Shown here: one piece after another, positions 50,118 through 58,718 of the stretch
Numbering within the stretch: position 1 is the stretch's first letter
How the letters are laid out: each line of letters opens with the position of its first letter
Position numbers and translations under genes: made by a program
Notes under the pieces: generated by a model
Told to the model about the DNA's origin: nothing
The model's input: the letters and a program-made list of their open reading frames with translations, nothing else
Database searches by the model: none
Origin: an uncultured Dialister sp.
GTDB lineage: Bacteria; Bacillota; Negativicutes; Veillonellales; Dialisteraceae
NCBI GenBank assembly: GCA_900547785.1
Contig: URIB01000003.1
Location: forward strand, 104,972-168,971
DNA length: 64,000 nt
Direction: 5' to 3'

Positions 50118-50700
50118 TACAAAAAAAGCAGAAAAAAGAAATTATTTTTCCGTGAGGAAATAAGAGGAGTTTCAAGGAGAAAAAAGAAAATAAAAGATAA
50201 ATGGAGAAAAAAGGAAGCGTTTTATGAATAGACGTGAAAGAATGGAATACATCATGATACATTATGTTTTTTGGGAGAGAGTAAAGAGGAGTCGGAAATG
50301 TCCCCTATATAGGGCTGTTTGCGTTTTCATGGAGAAAAAAATAAAAAATATGAATGAATAAATATTCAAAATAATAGAATAAAATTTAAGCCATACTGGA
50401 GGTCAAAAATTGAATATGAACTGTAAAACCTTGAAATTAACTTTTTTGGGCTGAAAAGAGTGAGAATGAACAAAAATAATTTCATAAATGAGAAAATGAA
50501 AGCCAATTTGAGAATGAAATAAATTTTCTTGTTTACGGTAGAAAAAAATTTTATAGTTTCATTTGAGGCGATGAAGTATTCATTTCGAAGGATTCATCTT
50601 GTTGTTCAACCCATAATCTGAATGAACAGGACAAAACTTTACATATATAAATCTTATCTAAGTAAAATCGGCGAAAAGAATATTTCAGGCAGGAGATTTG
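50118..50700. other. AT-rich intergenic stretch without a recognised gene
   Basis: Very AT-rich, no convincing coding frame. The only structure noted is a perfect palindrome CCCTATATAGGG at 50303-50314. With the potE leader it makes a 930-base gene-free gap between potE and greA. Confidence 0.6.
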
Positions 50701-50709
50701 ACATGAAAT

Positions 50710-50739
50710 TTGTTGTAAATCACAGGTATAGTGTATAAT
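50710..50739 (+). promoter_or_regulatory. greA promoter (candidate)
   Basis: TTGTTG (50710-50715), 18-base spacer, TATAAT (50734-50739). A TTGACA at 50698 is too far away for this -10 box. Confidence 0.5.
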
Positions 50740-50796
50740 ATATGAATAAACTGAGAGATATATTTATTTTTATTGATAGAGAAAAGGAGCAGTGTC

Positions 50797-51276
50797 ATGG
50801 CAGAATTGCAGCGTACGCTGGTAACCAAAGAGGGCCTTGAAAAATTAGAAAAAGAGCTGGACGAACTCCGGACAAAAACTCGTGCCGAGGTGGCACAGAG
50901 ATTGAAAGAAGCCATTGCAATGGGCGACCTTTCAGAAAACTCTGAATACGATGATGCCAAAAACCAGCAATCTTTTGTGGAAGGCCGCATTAAAGAGCTG
51001 GAGCAGCAAATCCGGACGGCAGAAGTCATTGACAGCAAAAAGCGTGGCAGAAAAAGCCGTGTGGATTTGGGAGCGACAGTTGTGATTCAGGACATGAGTG
51101 ATGAAGCGGAGGAAACGGTGACGATTGTGGGAAGTACGGAATCGGATCCGTTTGAAGGAAAAATCTCCAATGAATCGCCGGTAGGTCGTGCTTTAATGGG
51201 AGCTAAAGTGGGAGATGTTGTAGAATCGGATTCTCCTGTGGGCGTTATCAAATATAAAGTAGTAAAAATTAAATAG
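50797..51276 (+). CDS. greA: transcription elongation factor GreA
   Basis: A 159-residue GreA, which rescues backtracked RNA polymerase. The N-terminal coiled coil carries the GDLSENSEYDDAKNQQ signature (with the acidic tip) near residue 40. The C-terminal FKBP-like domain contains SDPFEGKISNESPVGRALMGAKVGDVV. The start follows AAAAGGAG. lysS follows after 29 bases, a common Firmicutes arrangement. Confidence 0.97.
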   Translation: MAELQRTLVTKEGLEKLEKELDELRTKTRAEVAQRLKEAIAMGDLSENSEYDDAKNQQSFVEGRIKELEQQIRTAEVIDSKKRGRKSRVDLGATVVIQDMSDEAEETVTIVGSTESDPFEGKISNESPVGRALMGAKVGDVVESDSPVGVIKYKVVKIK

Positions 51277-51305
51277 GAAAAGGTATCCAAAAGGAAGGGC
51301 TAAAA

Positions 51306-53207
51306 ATGACAGAAAAACTGAATGACCAAATGCTGATCCGCCGCGGCAAGCTGGAAAAAATTGCCGAATTGGGATTTGAACCTTATGGCGGCCGTTTTGA
51401 CTGGACACACCACACCGATGCTATTCTTGCCGATGCGGAAGCTTTGGAAAAGAAGGAAGACCATGTGAAAGTGGCGGGCCGTATCATGATTATCCGCGGA
51501 CACGGTAAAACCGCTTTCTGCAAACTCCGGGATGAAAAAGGAGATATCCAGCTGTATTTCCGTAAAGATACACTTAACGAAAAAGAATGGAATCTTTTTA
51601 AACTCGTGGACATGGGAGATATTCTCGGCGTGGAAGGTACAGTATTTACTACACATACCGGAGAAGTTACGATTCGTGTTCTTTCTTTTACGATGCTTTC
51701 CAAATCACTCCGCCCGCTTCCCGAAAAGTGGCACGGCCTTACTGATGTGGAACAACGCTACCGCCAGAGATATCTGGATTTGATTTCCAACCCGGAAGTG
51801 CGTACGACATTTGTTAAGAGAGCGAATATGCTACAAGCTATCCGTAACTGGTATACGTCCCACGGATTTTTGGAAGTAGAAACGCCGGTTCTCCAGCCGT
51901 TATACGGCGGCGCCAATGCCAGACCTTTCATTACCCACTTCAATGCACTGGACATGACCATGTACATGCGTATCGCACCGGAACTCTATTTAAAAAGACT
52001 TTTGGTAGGCGGTTATGAACGTATTTTTGAAATTACCAGAAATTTCCGTAATGAAGGCATGGATACCCGACATAATCCGGAATTTACCGCTATCGAAACC
52101 TATCAGGCTTATGGAGATATCGAAGATGTCATCGACCAGACTGAACAGATAGTTATAGCTTGTGCCATGGCATCTTACGGGACAACAAAATTTACCTATG
52201 AAGGCACAGAAATCGATGTCAAAGCACCGTGGCCAAGACTTACGATGGCAGAAGCTGTCAAGAAATATACAGGCGAAGACTTTGATGCCTGCAAGACTTT
52301 GGAAGAAGCACGTGCGATTTGCGATAAACTTCATGTAGAGTACGGAGAATTTGACGGATTCGGCAAATTGCTGTCTGCCGTATTTGATGAATATGTAGAA
52401 AAGAATCTGATTCAGCCTGTTCATATTACCGCGCACCCTATTGAAGTGTCGCCTTTGTCCAAGCTTGACCCTGAAGATCCGAGATATACCATACGTTTTG
52501 AATCCTATATTTATGGAAGAGAACTGGCGAACGGCTTCTCAGAATTAAACGATCCTCTTGACCAGCGTGCCCGTTTTGAAATGCAGGCGGAAGAAAGAGA
52601 ACATGGAGATGATGAAGCACACCCGATTGATGAAGATTTCTTAACGGCGCTTGAGTACGGCATGCCCCCGACAGGCGGACTGGGGATCGGTCTTGACAGA
52701 CTGTTCATGTTCATGACCAATTCTTCAAGTATCCGTGACATTTTGCTCTTCCCCGCGATGAAACCGGAGGGCGGAGAAGAGCATGGAGAAAAACATACTC
52801 AGACAATGCCGGAAGGCGTTTCTGAAACAATTGATTTTTCAAAAGTTAAAATTGAACCGCTGTTTGAAGATACAGTAGATTTTGATACTTTCAGCAAGTC
52901 CGATTTCCGGGCAGTGAAAATTAAAGATTGCACCGCCGTCAAGAAAAGTAAAAAATTATTACAATTCACATTGGACGACGGAACCGGAACGGACCGCACC
53001 ATTCTGAGCGGTATTCACGCATTTTATGAGCCTGAGGAATTGATAGGAAAAACGGCGATTGCCATTGTCAATCTCCCGCCGCGAAATATGATGGGTATTG
53101 ATTCCTGCGGCATGCTGATCTCTGCGATTCATGAAGAAGAAGGAGAAGAGAAACTTCATTTACTCATTGTGGACGATCATATTCCGGCAGGTGCTAAATT
53201 ATATTAA
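51306..53207 (+). CDS. lysS: lysyl-tRNA synthetase with C-terminal tRNA-binding (EMAP-II-like) domain
   Basis: A 633-residue class II LysRS. Residues 1-490 form the normal enzyme: an OB-fold (KVAGRIMIIRGHGKTAFCKLRD), motif 2 (ERIFEITRNFRNEGMDTRHNPEF) and motif 3 (PPTGGLGIGLDRLFMFMTNS). After a linker rich in acidic residues and histidine, residues from about 528 onward form a second OB-fold typical of EMAP-II/Trbp111 domains (DFRAVKIKDCTAVKKSKKLLQFTLDDG; LPPRNMMGIDSCGMLIS). Usual bacterial LysRS is about 500 residues. The extra domain is common in MetRS and should raise tRNA affinity. Confidence 0.95.
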   Translation: MTEKLNDQMLIRRGKLEKIAELGFEPYGGRFDWTHHTDAILADAEALEKKEDHVKVAGRIMIIRGHGKTAFCKLRDEKGDIQLYFRKDTLNEKEWNLFKLVDMGDILGVEGTVFTTHTGEVTIRVLSFTMLSKSLRPLPEKWHGLTDVEQRYRQRYLDLISNPEVRTTFVKRANMLQAIRNWYTSHGFLEVETPVLQPLYGGANARPFITHFNALDMTMYMRIAPELYLKRLLVGGYERIFEITRNFRNEGMDTRHNPEFTAIETYQAYGDIEDVIDQTEQIVIACAMASYGTTKFTYEGTEIDVKAPWPRLTMAEAVKKYTGEDFDACKTLEEARAICDKLHVEYGEFDGFGKLLSAVFDEYVEKNLIQPVHITAHPIEVSPLSKLDPEDPRYTIRFESYIYGRELANGFSELNDPLDQRARFEMQAEEREHGDDEAHPIDEDFLTALEYGMPPTGGLGIGLDRLFMFMTNSSSIRDILLFPAMKPEGGEEHGEKHTQTMPEGVSETIDFSKVKIEPLFEDTVDFDTFSKSDFRAVKIKDCTAVKKSKKLLQFTLDDGTGTDRTILSGIHAFYEPEELIGKTAIAIVNLPPRNMMGIDSCGMLISAIHEEEGEEKLHLLIVDDHIPAGAKLY

Positions 53208-53209
53208 TC

Positions 53210-53250
53210 AAAAAAGCACTTATGGGGAAATATCCGTAAGTGCTTTTTTC
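53210..53250 (+). terminator. terminator of greA-lysS
   Basis: AAAAAAGCACTTA and TAAGTGCTTTTTTC around a short loop. Confidence 0.9.
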
Positions 53251-53272
53251 ATGGAAAACAGAGGACTATAGT

Positions 53273-53758
53273 ATGATAGAAATACGAACGGGAACGATAG
53301 ATGATGCAGATAAACTGGCGGCTATAGAAGCGGAATGTTTTCCTCCGGCGGAGGCGGCAACAAAAGATATATTGAAAAACCGCCTCATCTGTTATGGGAA
53401 TCATTTTTGGTTATTGTTTAAAGACGGCGTTCTTGTTTCCTTTGTCGACGGCATGGTAACGAATCATCCGGATTTACAAGATGAAATGTATGAAAAAGCG
53501 GACATGCACGATGAAAACGGAAATTGGCAGATGATTTTCGGAGTGAATACCGTTCCTGCGAAGCGGGAGCGGGGATATGCGGGAAAACTTTTACGACAGG
53601 CGATTGCAGATGCCCGGGTGCAGGGAAGAAAAGGAGTCGTTCTGACCTGTAAAATAGAACTGATTCCTTATTACCGCCAATTCGGTTTTGAGGAAGAGGG
53701 AAAATCAAAGTCCATACATGGGAATGTTACATGGTATCAGATGCGACTTACTTTTTAA
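53273..53758 (+). CDS. GNAT-family N-acetyltransferase
   Basis: A 161-residue acetyltransferase. The acetyl-CoA pyrophosphate loop is represented by KRERGYAGKLLRQAIADARVQGRKGVVLTC (about 97-126), and the C-terminal YYRQFGFEEEG motif is present. Closest in style to AANAT-like enzymes. The start follows GAGGACTAT; a longer frame from 53240 overlaps the lysS terminator. Substrate unknown. Confidence 0.85.
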   Translation: MIEIRTGTIDDADKLAAIEAECFPPAEAATKDILKNRLICYGNHFWLLFKDGVLVSFVDGMVTNHPDLQDEMYEKADMHDENGNWQMIFGVNTVPAKRERGYAGKLLRQAIADARVQGRKGVVLTCKIELIPYYRQFGFEEEGKSKSIHGNVTWYQMRLTF

Positions 53759-53762
53759 AGGC

Positions 53763-53796
53763 AATAAAAAAGAGCGGAGAAAAGTCCGTTCTTTTT
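53763..53796. terminator. bidirectional terminator
   Basis: AAAAAAGAGCGGA and TCCGTTCTTTTTTT between convergent genes. Confidence 0.85.
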
Positions 53797-54513
53797 TTAT
53801 GCGTGAGAGGCTGTGATTTTTTCATCCGCCACAGCGGCCGACATTTCAAATACCTGCCCTTTTATATCCGTCATCATCAGTGCATCTAAAAGGCCGCTGA
53901 TTTGATGAGATTCGGAAATGCCCGTTTTGCACCAAAGCGCAAAGTGTTCGCAATTATTGGTGATGAGGTTATAGTCAGACTCACCGATACGGCTTTTGGC
54001 CCGTTCAATCGTTTCTTTCGGCGTATAGAGATGATAATTGACGGCTTTTAAGTAGTCCCAAAGTTTATCGGAGCGTTCCAAGTTTGTCATCAGCTTTTGG
54101 AATGCCGAGTATTCCATATTTTCCGTAGGGACACCGTAAAGCGGCGGAAAAGAACAGATATAGTAGATATCCGTACCGTTAAGGAAGTCTTTCAGTGAAG
54201 CTTCATGGATACAAAGCTTAGAATCTTGGGAGGGATCCATATCATAGTGGATAATACGGTCATTACCAATGTAAACGGCAAAATGCTGAAATCCGATCCG
54301 GTGTACGCAGATCACATCGCCGGGTCTGGCGGGAATTAATTTTTCTTTTTCCGGCTCTTCATCAAAAAGAGAGGTTATCTTTGTCAGCGCAAGGTTGCAA
54401 ATCATAAAAACCGGATAAAGAATCATCAAAAAAAAGCGGATGCACCGGTAGAAAACGGGATTTCCCCTGCTGGAGAAAAATGTTGTCAAAAAGGAAAGTA
54501 AGTTCTTTTTCAT
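53797..54513 (-). CDS. LRAT/NlpC-like domain protein with N-terminal membrane helix
   Basis: A 238-residue protein. A hydrophobic stretch (FYRCIRFFLMILYPVFMICNLAL, about 21-43) probably anchors it. The LRAT-type papain-like fold follows: RPGDVICVHRIGFQHFAVYIGNDRIIHYD with His77, and the catalytic cysteine in LITNNCEHFALWCKTG (Cys188). Family members are acyltransferases, phospholipases or thiol hydrolases. It starts 16 bases after a TetR gene on the same strand, so it is probably under its control. Lipid modification is one guess; function unproven. Confidence 0.8.
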   Translation of the reverse strand: MKKNLLSFLTTFFSSRGNPVFYRCIRFFLMILYPVFMICNLALTKITSLFDEEPEKEKLIPARPGDVICVHRIGFQHFAVYIGNDRIIHYDMDPSQDSKLCIHEASLKDFLNGTDIYYICSFPPLYGVPTENMEYSAFQKLMTNLERSDKLWDYLKAVNYHLYTPKETIERAKSRIGESDYNLITNNCEHFALWCKTGISESHQISGLLDALMMTDIKGQVFEMSAAVADEKITASHA

Positions 54514-54529
54514 AGGGCATATATTGATT

Positions 54530-55093
54530 TCATAAAATAGGGGTAATTACGGAACGAAAATAAGAATCCAACTCTTCCGGGGTCTGTTTCATCCGGTGCT
54601 TGACCCACCACTGCACCATGCCGACAAAGCTTCCGGAGATGTGATTTAAAAGAAATTCATCGGGGATATCTCTGTTCTTGCGATTCGGAGAGGCAAGAAG
54701 ACAAGTTTCTACAACTCGGTTGAAACTCTGCTTGAAATATTTCAAAAAAATATCGCTGCTTTCGGAAGTAAGCAAATCTTTCACGTGGTAAGAGTTTGAC
54801 TGTATATGCTGTAAAATGTGACAGAAAACGGGATCGGGAACGCCCGGATCCATATGATTGTCGGAAGGGAAATCATGGTTCATGACGCTGTCAATAATAT
54901 GACGGAAAAGATCCGTACACATGACACGGAGAAGATCATCTTTTGTTTGGAAGTGGGAATAGAACGTACTCCGCCCGATATTGGCCACGTCAATAATTTC
55001 TTGGATAGTGATTTGTGAATATGTTTTTTTGGATAAAAGAGAACTGAACGCATTAAAAATAGCGGTTCGTGTTTTTTTCTGGCGCCTGTCCAT
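54530..55093 (-). CDS. TetR/AcrR-family regulator
   Basis: A 187-residue regulator. The N-terminal helix-turn-helix has the standard pattern TRTAIFNAFSSLLSKKTYSQITIQEIIDVANIGRSTFYSHFQTKDDLL. The rest is a variable ligand domain. It heads a two-gene unit with the LRAT-domain gene. A GGGAGGTTAT ribosome site supports the start. The ligand is unknown; a membrane-active compound would fit the partner. Confidence 0.92.
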   Translation of the reverse strand: MDRRQKKTRTAIFNAFSSLLSKKTYSQITIQEIIDVANIGRSTFYSHFQTKDDLLRVMCTDLFRHIIDSVMNHDFPSDNHMDPGVPDPVFCHILQHIQSNSYHVKDLLTSESSDIFLKYFKQSFNRVVETCLLASPNRKNRDIPDEFLLNHISGSFVGMVQWWVKHRMKQTPEELDSYFRSVITPIL

Positions 55094-55222
55094 ATAACCT
55101 CCCGATGCGGCACGGTTTTCCCTATCCGCAGAAAAGCAAATATATTTCTTTCAGACTATATTAGCATGATTTGTCATGGATGACACGATTCGGGTTCTTT
55201 TTTATGAAAAGAAATCGTCCGG

Positions 55223-56494
55223 TCAGTCGTAAAAATAAGAGATTGCTTTTACAAGCGATTCGGTATCCCGTGTGCCGGCCGTTTCATAAGAGGAATGCAT
55301 GGCGAGTTGCGCCAATCCTATATCAACGGTAGGCATGGCGACTTTGGTGTTAGAAATATTTCCCAATGTCGAGCCGCCGGGGATATCACTTCTGTTTGTA
55401 AAAGTTTGTACGGGGACATCCGCATCAAGGCATAAGCGGCGGAAAACGGCGGCGGAATACCCGTCCGTCGAATATTTTTGCCGGGCATTGAATTTAATGA
55501 CGATACCGCCGTTCAGGACGGGTGCGTTGACAGGATCGGCACAGGCACCGCAGTTCGGGTGAACGGCATGACCGTTGTCTGCGGAAATCATAAAACTTTT
55601 TGAAATCATGGCCTGCATTTCATCATAACTGTAACCCAAAGAGCGGGACAGTCTTGACATTGTATTGACAAGAAATGTGGAACCTGCGCCCTGACCGGTG
55701 CCGCTGCCCACTTCTTCATTATCAAAGAGGGCGTAGACAGAAATATCTTTTTCTTTTTTTCCGTTGGTAAATCCGCGGAATGCGGCAAATGCACATTGCA
55801 AATCATCAAGCCGAGGCGATGAGATAAATTCGTGATGATCGCCCCAAAGCACCCCGGGGACACGGGTGTAAAGAAATAAATCGTGACCGAGAATATCAAC
55901 AGCTTTGACTTTGGCCGCTTCTGCAATAAGTTCCATAAAAGACGGTGCCGTGCCGGTACTGAAAAGAGGAAGCAAATCGTTTTGGATATTCCAGGCATGC
56001 CCGTTGTTTGCGGCGGGATCCATATGAATCGCTACGGAGGGAATCAAGAGTGTTGTGCAGTCAAGCGAAACGAGTTTGGAAACGATGTTTCCATTTTCTT
56101 TTACGAATAACCGTCCCGCTGCGGAAAGAGGTCTGTCAAGCCAGGTACTCATAATCATTCCGCCATAGCCCTCTACGTTGAGGCGGGTGTATCGGCCGTC
56201 TTTCAGTTCAGGATTTTCCTTGATTTTAAAAGTAGGCGAATCACAATGGGCGGCGGTGATTTTAAAAGCTTGGCCTCCGTCTTCGGGAACGGAAAACGCG
56301 ATTAAAGCGGATCCGTTTCTGGTGACTACATATTTTCCGCCTCTTTCAATTTGCCAGGGATCCTCTTCCCGGATTTCTTTAAACCCTGCATACAGTAAGG
56401 CGGCTTTGATATGGTGAACGACATGAAAAACGGAAGGGGATTTACCGATGAAATGCAGTAAATCCCGATTGGTCTGTTCATAGGAAATATCCAT
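55223..56494 (-). CDS. M18-family metalloaminopeptidase
   Basis: A 423-residue zinc aminopeptidase of the M18 (aspartyl aminopeptidase/ApeB) family. Metal and catalytic positions are visible: TAAHCDSPTFKIK (80-92), RLDDLQCAFAA (about 229-239), YALFDNEEVGSGTGQGAGS (about 254-272), SADNGHAVHPN (about 303-313) and the C-terminal MHSSYET. Cytosolic, large oligomer in relatives. It starts one base after the stop of the preceding small exported-protein gene, so the two are translationally coupled. Confidence 0.95.
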   Translation of the reverse strand: MDISYEQTNRDLLHFIGKSPSVFHVVHHIKAALLYAGFKEIREEDPWQIERGGKYVVTRNGSALIAFSVPEDGGQAFKITAAHCDSPTFKIKENPELKDGRYTRLNVEGYGGMIMSTWLDRPLSAAGRLFVKENGNIVSKLVSLDCTTLLIPSVAIHMDPAANNGHAWNIQNDLLPLFSTGTAPSFMELIAEAAKVKAVDILGHDLFLYTRVPGVLWGDHHEFISSPRLDDLQCAFAAFRGFTNGKKEKDISVYALFDNEEVGSGTGQGAGSTFLVNTMSRLSRSLGYSYDEMQAMISKSFMISADNGHAVHPNCGACADPVNAPVLNGGIVIKFNARQKYSTDGYSAAVFRRLCLDADVPVQTFTNRSDIPGGSTLGNISNTKVAMPTVDIGLAQLAMHSSYETAGTRDTESLVKAISYFYD

Positions 56495-56495
56495 T

Positions 56496-56879
56496 TTATT
56501 TCACTTTATTGACTTTTCTCTGATAAACGGCTTCCGCCATGTGAGCTCGTTCTCGGACAACGGGGTTTGTGGAATTGACGGAGTTGGGAGAGAAATTACT
56601 CTTATAATGGAGTTTTTTCGTATTTTTTTCCATTTCTTTTACTTGGATGGTGCCGGCCGTTCTGTCATACACATAGGTGTAAGTGCAGGTGCCGTCCTCC
56701 AGTTTTTCAACAGCTGTAAATTCAAGAATTTCATGCCCGTCGGTCGTCTTTTTGTAACTGATCTCATCCAAATCTATGGTGAGAACGTCATTGTATTCCC
56801 AGATTTTTTCTGCCGATACGGATAATGTCATGGAAGAAAATGCGGCGGCAAGGCCGAAGGCTATCAATAATTTTCGCAT
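56496..56879 (-). CDS. small exported protein, surface-adhesin E-like
   Basis: A 127-residue exported protein with a signal peptide (MRKLLIAFGLAAAFSSMTLSVSAE). The body (YNDVLTIDLDEISYKKTTDGHEILEFTAVEK; YVYDRTAGTIQVKEMEKN) resembles the small surface-adhesin E-like domain seen in many Negativicutes exported proteins. The gene precedes the M18 aminopeptidase with a one-base gap. The start is taken as ATG at 56879; a GTG nine bases upstream is possible. Function unknown. Confidence 0.65.
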   Translation of the reverse strand: MRKLLIAFGLAAAFSSMTLSVSAEKIWEYNDVLTIDLDEISYKKTTDGHEILEFTAVEKLEDGTCTYTYVYDRTAGTIQVKEMEKNTKKLHYKSNFSPNSVNSTNPVVRERAHMAEAVYQRKVNKVK

Positions 56880-57031
56880 AAGGTTCACTCTCTTTCTTAT
56901 TCCAAACGGAATTAATAATGATTACAAAACTATTTGTATTATAACACATTTATAAGCGGAAACATTTCTTTTGTTTGACGATGTAAAAAAGTAAAAGTAG
57001 AATAAAATAAAAAAGAAACGGCAGGAATCAT

Positions 57032-57772
57032 ATGAATTACAGATGTATCGTCCGGTATGACGGAACAAATTACGAAGGCTGGCAAAAACAAAACCGCACA
57101 GAGGAAACGATTCAGGGGAAAATGGAAAAAGCTCTGGAAAAAGTGACGGGAGAGAAAGTGGCGGTGATCGGAGCGGGAAGAACGGACAGGGGGGTTCATG
57201 CGTCGGGGCAGACCGCGAATTTTCATTTGAAAACACTCCGGGAATGCGGAGCTTTGGAAGCGGCGGTGAACGAAGCGCTGCCGGATACAATCGATATAGA
57301 AAAGCTGGAAAAAACGGAAGAGCGTTTTCATAGCCGGTTTGATGCGGTGAAAAAGAAATACCGGTACCGTATTCGTACGGGTCCCCACAAAAATGTTTTT
57401 GAAAGGCGTTTTGTCTGGCAATACGGAAAGCCACTCGATACGGAAGCGATGAAAAAAGGAGCGTCCTATCTGATCGGGACTCACGACTTTACCGCATTTT
57501 GCGGCAATAAGAAAATGAAAAAGTCAAAGGTAAGAACTGTAGAATCGGTTACTATAGAATGGACAGGGGACGAAATGAGCCTGGTTTTTGTGGGAAACGG
57601 TTTTTTGCAGGGAATGGTGAGAATCATGACAGGAACTCTTGTCGAAATCGGAGAAGGGAAAAGAAACGCGGAAGACATTCCTGCCGTTTTCGCCTCATTA
57701 AACAGAGAGCGGTCCGGGTTTACGGCGCCGCCGCAAGGACTGGTTCTGGAGTCCGTTTTTTATGGCAAATAA
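57032..57772 (+). CDS. truA: tRNA pseudouridine(38-40) synthase
   Basis: A 246-residue TruA that isomerises uridines 38-40 in the tRNA anticodon arm. The catalytic aspartate lies in GAGRTDRGVHASGQ (about 48-61). Other family segments are MNYRCIVRYDGTNYEGWQKQ at the start, DAVKKKYRYRI and YLIGTHDFTAFC. The ribosome site is a weak GGCAGGAAT. It is followed by its own terminator. Length normal. Confidence 0.95.
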   Translation: MNYRCIVRYDGTNYEGWQKQNRTEETIQGKMEKALEKVTGEKVAVIGAGRTDRGVHASGQTANFHLKTLRECGALEAAVNEALPDTIDIEKLEKTEERFHSRFDAVKKKYRYRIRTGPHKNVFERRFVWQYGKPLDTEAMKKGASYLIGTHDFTAFCGNKKMKKSKVRTVESVTIEWTGDEMSLVFVGNGFLQGMVRIMTGTLVEIGEGKRNAEDIPAVFASLNRERSGFTAPPQGLVLESVFYGK

Positions 57773-57773
57773 A

Positions 57774-57822
57774 AAATGCCCGGGTTCGTGGAGATTACAC
57801 GGATTCGGGCGTTTCTTTCGTG
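57774..57822 (+). terminator. terminator of truA
   Basis: GCCCG-GTTCGTG pairs with CACGGATTCGGGC, followed by GTTTCTTT. Confidence 0.7.
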
Positions 57823-57905
57823 TGATATAATTTGAAGAGCGAAATGAAAATAAAATCAGAATTGAAAATGAACTGTCTGGAAACTATAAAACCGGAGGAA
57901 AATTG

Positions 57906-58715
57906 ATGAGCCCTATACAAATGATTGCCATTGATCTTGACGATACATTGCTTCATGATGATATTTCCGTATCTTCTTATACGAAAGACGTACTTCGCCG
58001 TGTCATGGAAAAGGGGATTCCCATCGTGATTGCTACAGGACGCATGTTTCAGGCGGCAAGACCGTGGGGGAAAGAAATCGGCCTTGGTGATGTGCCTTTG
58101 ATTTGTTATACCGGCGCGTTTGTGGGTATGTGCCGGAGCGGCCGGGTTTTGCAGCATGTGACAATGGATCTCGGGTTGGCGCATGATATTTTAGAAACGG
58201 GCCGTGCGCATGGCTGGTATATGCATACCTATATTGATGATGAAGTCTATATGCCGTTTCGTGATAAACGGACAGGCATTTATGAAGAACAATGCGGCAT
58301 TACTGCACATATTATAGGAGAACGTTTTTGGAAACCCGAGAAAGCGCCTACAAAAATTCTCATCTTTGATTATGACGAAAAGGTGATGAAAGAAGCGGAA
58401 TCACTTTTGAAAAAGAAATACGGAGAAGTAACGAATCAGGTGAAGTCCAAGCCGGAATTTTTTGAAATGAACACCCGCGGTATTTCAAAAGGAGCGGCTT
58501 TGAAAGAGCTCTGCCGGAAACGGAATATTCCCGTAGAAACATTGATGACTGTGGGGAACGGGCATAATGATATTTCCATGTTTGATTTGACACCTTGGTC
58601 TTTTGCTGTGGCAAATGCACACGATTCGGCAAAAAAAGCGGCCCGGTTTATGACCGGCTCCAACAATGAGGACGGAGTTGCCAAAGCCATTGAAAAATAT
58701 GTATTGGAGGGATAA
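57906..58715 (+). CDS. Cof-type HAD-superfamily hydrolase
   Basis: A 269-residue HAD phosphatase (IIB cap). Motif I is IDLDDTLLHDD, motif II is IVIATGR, the lysine follows in SKGAALKELC, and motif IV is GNGHNDISMF. Substrates are typically sugar phosphates or flavin-related phosphates. The start at ATG 57906 is six bases after GGAGGA; a TTG at 57903 is the first codon of the frame. It lies three bases before rapZ and starts the rapZ-yvcK-whiA run. Confidence 0.9.
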   Translation: MSPIQMIAIDLDDTLLHDDISVSSYTKDVLRRVMEKGIPIVIATGRMFQAARPWGKEIGLGDVPLICYTGAFVGMCRSGRVLQHVTMDLGLAHDILETGRAHGWYMHTYIDDEVYMPFRDKRTGIYEEQCGITAHIIGERFWKPEKAPTKILIFDYDEKVMKEAESLLKKKYGEVTNQVKSKPEFFEMNTRGISKGAALKELCRKRNIPVETLMTVGNGHNDISMFDLTPWSFAVANAHDSAKKAARFMTGSNNEDGVAKAIEKYVLEG

Positions 58716-58718
58716 CCG

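Noticed and set aside
50047..50262. Hydrophobic 71-codon minus-strand frame
   Set aside because: It overlaps the potE promoter and leader, is low-complexity, and has no ribosome site.
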